From: Lentimicrobiaceae bacterium
Lineage (GTDB): Bacteria; Bacteroidota; Bacteroidia; Bacteroidales; F082
NCBI GenBank assembly: GCA_018661505.1
Contig: JABJIE010000034.1
Location: 1 to 64,000 of the forward strand
Direction: 5' to 3'
DNA: 64,000 nucleotides
The notes under the pieces were generated by a model, which saw nothing but the letters and a program-made list of their open reading frames with translations, was not told the DNA's origin and ran no database searches. A program made the translations under genes and the position numbers. Positions 58,376 through 64,000 of the stretch are shown in pieces; the first letter of the stretch is position 1; every line of letters begins with the position of its first letter.

Positions 58376-59293
58376 ATGATAGACTATTCAATTGTCGTTC
58401 CGGTATATAACAGTGAAAAAGCGTTACCCAAACTCTATAGTGGATTGAATAAAGTAATGAATGAACTTAACAGTTCGTTTGAGGTTATTTTTGTAGAAGA
58501 TTGTGGATTAGACAATAGTTGGGAAGTAATAAAAGATATTAAAAGTAAGAATGAAGAAACGGTCCGAGCCGTTCGCCTCAATAAGAATTTTGGTCAACAT
58601 AATGCCACAATGTGTGGCTTTGTTTTTGCAAAGGGAAAAAGAATAATAACCATTGATGATGACCTACAAAACCCACCAGAAGAGATAAAAAAACTAGTGC
58701 TAACCTTTGAGGCAAACAATAGTGATATTACATATGGTATATATTCAAAGAAACAACATGATTTTGCAAGAAATGCAATGAGTAGTGCCATAAAGAAAAC
58801 AAATAAAGTACTTTTAAAAGGTACGGATAGAGGTTCGTCATTTAGGCTAATAAGCAGGCGTTTAATTGATAAAATTCTTGAACATAATATCACTTTTATA
58901 TTCATTGATGAGGTAATTCAATGGTACACAAATAAATCTTCTTTTGTATACGTTGAGCATAAAAAAAGAGAATTTAATAAATCTGGCTACAGCTCTTTAC
59001 ATCTCTTCAAACTTGCATCTAACCTTGCGTATTTTTATACCAATATACCATTGAAAATAATGGTGTATGGGGGTATGATAGTATCTTTCCTGAGTTTCTT
59101 GCTTGCTATGAAGTATGTTCTTCAAAAAATGTTTTATGATGTTCCTTTGGGATATACTTCAGTTATTGTTGCAATATTATTTTCAACAAGTATTATCGTT
59201 TTTAGCCTTGGAGTTATTGGGGGATACCTAAGTAGGATCCAAATCATACAGAACAAGAAACCTCAATTTAATATCGATGAAGTATTGGAATAG
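58376..59293 (+). CDS. GT2 polyprenyl-phosphate glycosyltransferase with two C-terminal helices
   Basis: The 305-residue protein has an N-terminal GT-A domain (YSIVVPVYNSEKAL; VEDCGLDNSW; metal/donor motif TIDDDLQNPPEEI near 93) and two C-terminal transmembrane helices (about 228-250 and 262-285). This is the GtrB/ArnC/DPM-type layout that loads a sugar onto undecaprenyl phosphate. It lies 69 bases after the SDR on the same strand, so it may belong to the ACP/KAS III operon and supply a lipid-linked sugar for the GT39-like enzyme or another transferase. Confidence 0.87.
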   Translation: MIDYSIVVPVYNSEKALPKLYSGLNKVMNELNSSFEVIFVEDCGLDNSWEVIKDIKSKNEETVRAVRLNKNFGQHNATMCGFVFAKGKRIITIDDDLQNPPEEIKKLVLTFEANNSDITYGIYSKKQHDFARNAMSSAIKKTNKVLLKGTDRGSSFRLISRRLIDKILEHNITFIFIDEVIQWYTNKSSFVYVEHKKREFNKSGYSSLHLFKLASNLAYFYTNIPLKIMVYGGMIVSFLSFLLAMKYVLQKMFYDVPLGYTSVIVAILFSTSIIVFSLGVIGGYLSRIQIIQNKKPQFNIDEVLE

Positions 59294-59335
59294 GTATGTA
59301 TTTCCCTATTATTTCCATCTAAAATATTAATTGTG

Positions 59336-62300
59336 TTAGCCTTTTTTTATTAGGTATATTCTCTTTTTACCATCCATCATTATTTTTAATGGCTCAGTGA
59401 ATCGAACATGATTAAAATACTTACCCTTAAAAATGAAATTTTGTTTTTCTATCTTATCATATTCAATATAGCTTGCCAATAACTCTGGTTGTACAGTAAA
59501 ATAACCAACATTCATACCTGTTACATTGTGAAAAAAGTGAGAACCGGATGATGCATCCAATGGAAAGTTATCAAAACTTGTTTCTACAATAACCTTTGCG
59601 TTTGAGATCATATGCCATTTAACAGGAATACCAATCCACCTATCCCTTGTTCCCCATCTACCTGGTCCTATTAGTATATACTTCCTGTTTTCTTTTATCA
59701 TTTTTTCATTAAGACTATCAATTTCCTTTGCCATTGCTTCAGTCTTTGATTTATCGAATCTATTACTATCAGCGTATATGATATCAGTAATATTATCAAT
59801 AAACCCATTTCCCATTCCTTTTTCTGTATACAGAATGATATCTTCCTTTTTAATTGCTTTCATATTGATAACGCAATCAAATCCTGCTTGAATAAGGGGT
59901 TTAATCTGTAAAATATAAAAAGAGGCATTTCCATCTTTATCTTTTTTCAGATCCACTGCATATTCAATCTCCACAGCCGTACCCATGGCATCGTGAACTA
60001 ATTTTAGAACTATATTAATTGTCTTTGCCAGTGATACGTATTTGTATTTAAGAATGTTGGCAAAATTTATGATTCTTGGTCCTGGTTTACTAATGCCAGG
60101 ATAAACAGTATTATTATCAGGATTATAAACTGAAGCTAAATGATTTAGAGTGCCATGTTTCTCTGCCATACTGATATCACATTCCTTAAGACCAGCAGAT
60201 TCACCCTCTAGTAAATTAAGGTTGTCCTTTTTCATGTCAACTCCGTAAAATTTAACCTGAGAGTTTCTGAGCTGATCCTTTGTTGAATTTATCTCAATGC
60301 TGGGGTAGGAAGGTGAAAAACGATAGGCCATATTTCCTTCCACAACATATTTTCCTAGCCCTACACCTGCTATTGCAAAGCCTTCCTCAGGTTTCATATG
60401 AGCAAATGGATAGAAGTTGTAGGATTGTGCTACTCCACTTATGTGAGGATAAAATACATCACCAAATTTGTTTCCAACAACTTCTTGAATTACTACTGCC
60501 ATTTTCTCTTCTTCTATCTTGTAATCGATGGCTTTCACATATCCTTTTGCGGTCGTTGAAAACACCGAAGCCATAACAAGTTTTATGGCATCCTCTGCCT
60601 GTCGTAATCTTTCTGATTTTTTCGAATTATTATTTGGCAATAAATATGTTTCAAATATTCCAGCAAACGGCTGCATTAGAGAGTCTTCAAACATTCCAGA
60701 TGATCTAACAGCGATTGGTTTAGTAATTATACTCAATAGGTCTGATAGGTTTTGTTTTAAATCTTTTGAAAGATTACCCTTGACGAACAGTTTTTTTATT
60801 TCATTATGCTTAATATTTTCAAGCGTTATGTTTGTGAGTTGATTTTCTTTTATAAATGATTCAAACTCCTTGGTTCCAATTACAAATGTTTTAGGTGTTC
60901 TAACCTTTACATCAGGAATAAATTTTTCAAATTTGAAGTTATGTATAAGAGCATCAATAAATGCCAAACCTCTTCCTTTACCGCCCAAGGAACCACCTGC
61001 AAGTGTGTATACATTTTCATCTGATATCTCTGTCTTAGGTACGAAAGGGATTACGTTACCCGTATCTCTTTCGTTTCTATGCTCCTTAAGTAGAAATAAT
61101 AATTCATTCCTTAATTCAATAGCACTTTCAAAATCGTCAACTCTTTTTTTGTTTATGATATTAGCGGCTCGTATCTCGCCGCGAGCCATTATCCACATTG
61201 AAAAATGATTTCTACTAGCATGGAAAAGAAGAGAATTATCTGGTATTTTCTTTATTAAACTCTCAAACTCTTTCATGTTTGCTGCAACTGCTATTACATT
61301 TCCCTTTTCATCCTTAAATGTAAAATCACCAAACCCAAGATAATTTGATATGAAATTCTCAAAATCCTTGTATAATTTATCCGAATGTTTATGAATGAAG
61401 AGAGAATTATTTTGTACGGCAATGGATGAGTAAGAGCTATCAGAAGATTGGAGAACCGTAGGTAAATTCTTTAATTTCTTTTGAGTATATTTTAATAACC
61501 TAAGTCCTGCTTTTTCATCAAATTCACCGTTTCTTTCAAACTTAACATCAGTAATTAAGCAACTTAGGAAATGCCGATATTTATCTATTATTTCAACGGC
61601 TTCTTCATAATTTTTAGCCAGTAAAATTTTAGGCCTGGCTCTCATTCGTAGAACTTTATATAGTTCATCAGTACTTACATCATTTATGATACGCTTTGTT
61701 TGTTCCATTATTACCTTGTATAGGAATGATAGATAGCGCGAATAATAAATGGGTGAATCTTCAACTAAAAGTATAACTCTAACCATGCCAAGTTGAGTGT
61801 CATTCTCTGAATTTATTCTGTCCTCAAGCTGTTTGATAATAGAAAAGAATATACTAGCATCTCCAGTCCATGTAAAAATGTTATCTATAAATGATATTTC
61901 AGCCACATGGTCTGTGAAAACACTTATGTCAGAGCTATTATTAAGTAAAAGGTAGATAGGGATGAATGGATATTCTTTTTTGATATGCTCACAAATTGTA
62001 AGAGGAGTAATTTTGTCAACTCCTACCATATAAATCACCATCTCGAAATTCCTTGTTTTCATGAGCTCCATGGCTTGTTTCAAGCTAGAGGCTCCCGTTA
62101 TTCTTGGAAATGATGTTAAATTTAACTGGCCATATTGACCAAGCATGTGTTCTGAAAATCTTCCTTCACTTTCTATGGAATATGCATCGTATAAGCTGGA
62201 TATTAATAGAATTTCCTTTACTTTAAATGGCATTAAATCATGATAAATATCTCTATTGTAGGTGTATTTATTTAGAAACTTTTGTAAGAACCTACTATTT

Positions 62301-62737
62301 ACTGGACCATTGCTTTTTTTGTTTGCTTTTAGCTTGTTTCCTTTGACCTTACTTTTAGTATCTTCAAAATCACTAAGGTATTTGTTCAGTATTCCAACTA
62401 TATTATCAAGAAGATATTGACTTTCATCACTTTCTTCCTCACTTAATTTGCTTTTATCTTTAAAGCTAGAGATATCTACTTTACATCTGCTATCTGATTT
62501 GGTTGTGAAATGACTTGTTGAACAAATTTTCTTTTTTGTAAAATTTCGGGAGATATATTGGGTATTATTGTAATTAATACAAATACCACTGGAAGAAATA
62601 ATACTACTCTGAAGATGCAGGGAGTCGGCAATTTCCATAAGAGTTTCATCAATCGGCTTTTTAGAGCGAACAATATTGTTAATTCTGCTTAATACATCAA
62701 GGAGATTACTATGTTTATATGAATTATTTTCCCACAT
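59336..62737 (-). CDS. PPDK-type ATP-grasp protein with receiver domains
   Basis: The 1133-residue protein has an N-terminal segment of unknown fold (1-165). A degenerate receiver-like domain (about 170-300) follows. Next is a fuller CheY-like receiver (about 318-465) with Glu326-Asp327, Asp397, Ser431 and Lys450. The end is a PPDK/PEP-synthase ATP-grasp domain (about 580-1000) with KPIAVRSSGMFEDSLMQPF and AVVIQEVVG. I see no swivelling phosphohistidine or PEP-binding barrel, so it is not a complete PEP synthase. The start at 62737 is preferred to 62767, since a -7 box lies between. It is divergent from a LuxR-type regulator gene. Confidence 0.78.
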   Translation of the reverse strand: MWENNSYKHSNLLDVLSRINNIVRSKKPIDETLMEIADSLHLQSSIISSSGICINYNNTQYISRNFTKKKICSTSHFTTKSDSRCKVDISSFKDKSKLSEEESDESQYLLDNIVGILNKYLSDFEDTKSKVKGNKLKANKKSNGPVNSRFLQKFLNKYTYNRDIYHDLMPFKVKEILLISSLYDAYSIESEGRFSEHMLGQYGQLNLTSFPRITGASSLKQAMELMKTRNFEMVIYMVGVDKITPLTICEHIKKEYPFIPIYLLLNNSSDISVFTDHVAEISFIDNIFTWTGDASIFFSIIKQLEDRINSENDTQLGMVRVILLVEDSPIYYSRYLSFLYKVIMEQTKRIINDVSTDELYKVLRMRARPKILLAKNYEEAVEIIDKYRHFLSCLITDVKFERNGEFDEKAGLRLLKYTQKKLKNLPTVLQSSDSSYSSIAVQNNSLFIHKHSDKLYKDFENFISNYLGFGDFTFKDEKGNVIAVAANMKEFESLIKKIPDNSLLFHASRNHFSMWIMARGEIRAANIINKKRVDDFESAIELRNELLFLLKEHRNERDTGNVIPFVPKTEISDENVYTLAGGSLGGKGRGLAFIDALIHNFKFEKFIPDVKVRTPKTFVIGTKEFESFIKENQLTNITLENIKHNEIKKLFVKGNLSKDLKQNLSDLLSIITKPIAVRSSGMFEDSLMQPFAGIFETYLLPNNNSKKSERLRQAEDAIKLVMASVFSTTAKGYVKAIDYKIEEEKMAVVIQEVVGNKFGDVFYPHISGVAQSYNFYPFAHMKPEEGFAIAGVGLGKYVVEGNMAYRFSPSYPSIEINSTKDQLRNSQVKFYGVDMKKDNLNLLEGESAGLKECDISMAEKHGTLNHLASVYNPDNNTVYPGISKPGPRIINFANILKYKYVSLAKTINIVLKLVHDAMGTAVEIEYAVDLKKDKDGNASFYILQIKPLIQAGFDCVINMKAIKKEDIILYTEKGMGNGFIDNITDIIYADSNRFDKSKTEAMAKEIDSLNEKMIKENRKYILIGPGRWGTRDRWIGIPVKWHMISNAKVIVETSFDNFPLDASSGSHFFHNVTGMNVGYFTVQPELLASYIEYDKIEKQNFIFKGKYFNHVRFTEPLKIMMDGKKRIYLIKKG

Positions 62738-62754
62738 AAAGTAATAATTTGTAA

Positions 62755-62762
62755 CAAATATA
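62755..62762 (-). promoter_or_regulatory. -7 box (TATATTTG) of the ATP-grasp gene
   Basis: It matches TAnnTTTG on the minus strand, 18 bases before ATG 62737. It overlaps the start of the longer frame at 62767, which argues against that longer start. Confidence 0.45.
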
Positions 62763-62871
62763 CACAAGCTCTTTCTAAAATAGAAGTATTAACTTTAGTA
62801 ATTCTTTATGTGATTAAATGATTTCATTTTGTAATTTCGCTTTTTAGATTATCCATCAGGTTAGATATTTT

Positions 62872-63528
62872 ATGATTAAAGTTTCGATTCTTGATAAACA
62901 TCCTATCATGTGTGACGCTCTAAAGGCATTACTTGTGGATGTGGATGATATTAAAATAGTGTCCACTTCGAATACAGTCTCTGATTTTTTAAGAGTTATT
63001 CCCAATTACCTTCCAAATATTCTCATTGCCGTAACTTATTCACATAACGATATAAGTATTAAAAATATTCAATTAATAGCTGATCAGTATCCACGGGTTA
63101 GAATTTTAGTCCTTTCTATGTATGGTGATGAAAAAACAATACTCAAACAGATCAAGGCTGGAGCCAAAGGTCACATAGGTGAAGATACAAATAGAAGTGA
63201 GATATTAGAGGCAATATATACTCTACGAAGTGGATATGAGTACTATGCAAAAACCATTACAAATATCTTGCTTAATAGTTATATAAGTGATAATGGCATA
63301 AATGCTTCCGAGAAAAAAAATCGGCATAATAGTATGTCAGCTCGAGAAATGGAAATATTTAAACTAATAGCAGAGGGAGATTCCAATAGAATCATAGCAG
63401 AAAAACTATTCATTAGTGTTCGAACAGTTGAAACTCACAAGAATAATATTATGAAAAAAGTAGGTCTAAAAACTACTGTTGATCTTGTAAAATTCGCCAT
63501 AAAGAATAATATAATACAGCTAGATTAG
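62872..63528 (+). CDS. NarL/LuxR-type response regulator with degenerate receiver
   Basis: The 218-residue protein has a receiver-like domain (1-120) and a LuxR helix-turn-helix (about 150-212; [43 protein letters not shown]). The expected phospho-acceptor Asp is Val54 in the stretch [10 protein letters not shown], and the conserved Lys is Glu104. Ser82 of the Thr/Ser switch remains. So it probably does not work by normal aspartate phosphorylation. It is divergent from the ATP-grasp/receiver protein and overlaps the end of obg by 4 bases. Confidence 0.9.
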   Translation: MIKVSILDKHPIMCDALKALLVDVDDIKIVSTSNTVSDFLRVIPNYLPNILIAVTYSHNDISIKNIQLIADQYPRVRILVLSMYGDEKTILKQIKAGAKGHIGEDTNRSEILEAIYTLRSGYEYYAKTITNILLNSYISDNGINASEKKNRHNSMSAREMEIFKLIAEGDSNRIIAEKLFISVRTVETHKNNIMKKVGLKTTVDLVKFAIKNNIIQLD

Positions 63529-64000
63529 TCTTCCAATGCCTTCCAAATTAAGTCCTTTAATTGTATTATTCCAATATTCGCTATAGATGACAGAAATACA
63601 TATTTCAACTTTTGTGGAAGGGTAGCTTTAATTTCTTCCATTAGTTCTTCATCAAGCATATCTGTTTTGGATATGGCAAGGATTCTTTGTTTATCAAGTA
63701 ATTCAGGATTATATTTTTTTAGCTCATTTAACAGAATATCATATTCTTTGTTGATATCATCACTATCCGCAGGTACTAGAAATAACAATATAGAATTTCT
63801 TTCTATGTGCCTTAAAAATCTTAAGCCAAGGCCTTTGCCCTCATGGGCTCCCTCAATAATACCAGGAATGTCAGCCATTACAAAAGATTGATTATCGCGA
63901 TATGCTACTATTCCAAGGTTTGGTACTAATGTTGTGAATGGATAATCTGCAATTTCAGGTCGTGCTGCACTTACCACCGATAATAATGTTGATTTTCCTG
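63525..64000 (-). CDS. obg: GTPase Obg, C-terminal part (cut by the window edge)
   Basis: The visible 158 codons begin inside the P-loop ([16 protein letters not shown]) and continue with [14 protein letters not shown], the G3 motif [32 protein letters not shown], the G4 motif SKTDM, and the end of the G domain. The N-terminal Obg fold is outside the window. Obg binds the large ribosomal subunit and couples growth to stress responses. Its stop overlaps the stop of the convergent regulator gene by 4 bases. Confidence 0.93.
   Translation of the reverse strand, partial: GKSTLLSVVSAARPEIADYPFTTLVPNLGIVAYRDNQSFVMADIPGIIEGAHEGKGLGLRFLRHIERNSILLFLVPADSDDINKEYDILLNELKKYNPELLDKQRILAISKTDMLDEELMEEIKATLPQKLKYVFLSSIANIGIIQLKDLIWKALED

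Noticed and set aside
59336..62737. Complete phosphoenolpyruvate synthase
   Set aside because: The ATP-grasp domain is present, but I could not find the swivelling-domain phosphohistidine motif or the C-terminal PEP-binding barrel.

Overview
The window is a stretch of an AT-rich chromosome from a member of the Bacteroidota. Three things support this. It carries a complete core set of type IX secretion (T9SS)/gliding motor genes (porP/sprF-type, gldK, gldL, gldM, gldN) and also gldB. Several secreted proteins end in T9SS C-terminal sorting domains. Many genes are preceded by the Bacteroidota -7 promoter box (TAnnTTTG), usually without a Shine-Dalgarno sequence. A mevalonate pathway pair together with menaquinone genes fits a gliding, respiring, probably marine flavobacterium-like or related lineage. 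The class cannot be fixed from this window alone.

Layout, housekeeping part (0-25 kb). A tRNA-Ala(GGC) with its own terminator and a thpR-like gene come first. Then follow the T9SS block (1.1-7.1 kb, closed by a strong terminator), recG and pheT. Next is a sigma-54 activator/lptE/TPR-protein/secG run ending in a long hairpin terminator, then groES-groEL with its terminator. On the minus strand lie menA-menB, a mevalonate kinase/diphosphomevalonate decarboxylase pair, and menI-menF-menD; sfsA is on the plus strand. Together the men genes give five steps of menaquinone synthesis; menC and menE are not in the window.

Layout, accessory/surface part (25-43 kb). This is a run of exported proteins: an Omp28-like protein, two lipoproteins with nearly identical leader sequences but unrelated bodies, a monohaem c-type protein, a choice-of-anchor-B protein, and a three-gene operon of an MbnP-like lipoprotein, an MbnH/MauG-like dihaem peroxidase and a T9SS-exported FG-GAP repeat protein. 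A GH17-like lipoprotein, gldB and two PorT-like outer-membrane barrels follow. yifB (comM-like) sits inside this run.

Layout, 43-64 kb. NAD synthetase, superoxide dismutase and glutamate dehydrogenase are followed by what looks like a surface glycan or glycolipid region (47-59 kb). It holds two GT2 enzymes, a GT39-like membrane glycosyltransferase, two secreted metallophosphoesterases of one non-canonical subfamily, a CotH-kinase/beta-helix lipoprotein, and a tight ACP / KAS III / SDR set. The window ends with a large PPDK-type ATP-grasp protein carrying receiver domains, divergent from a LuxR-type regulator whose receiver lacks the phospho-acceptor Asp, and the 3' part of obg.

No intergenic stretch of more than about 300 bases lacks a feature. 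The larger gaps (24781-25023, 46753-47000, 49485-49727, 52962-53196) hold at most promoters or weak inverted repeats. I saw no insertion sequence, prophage, CRISPR array or integrase. The most promising candidates for undescribed biology are the MbnP/MbnH/T9SS operon and the CotH-phosphoesterase-acyl module region.
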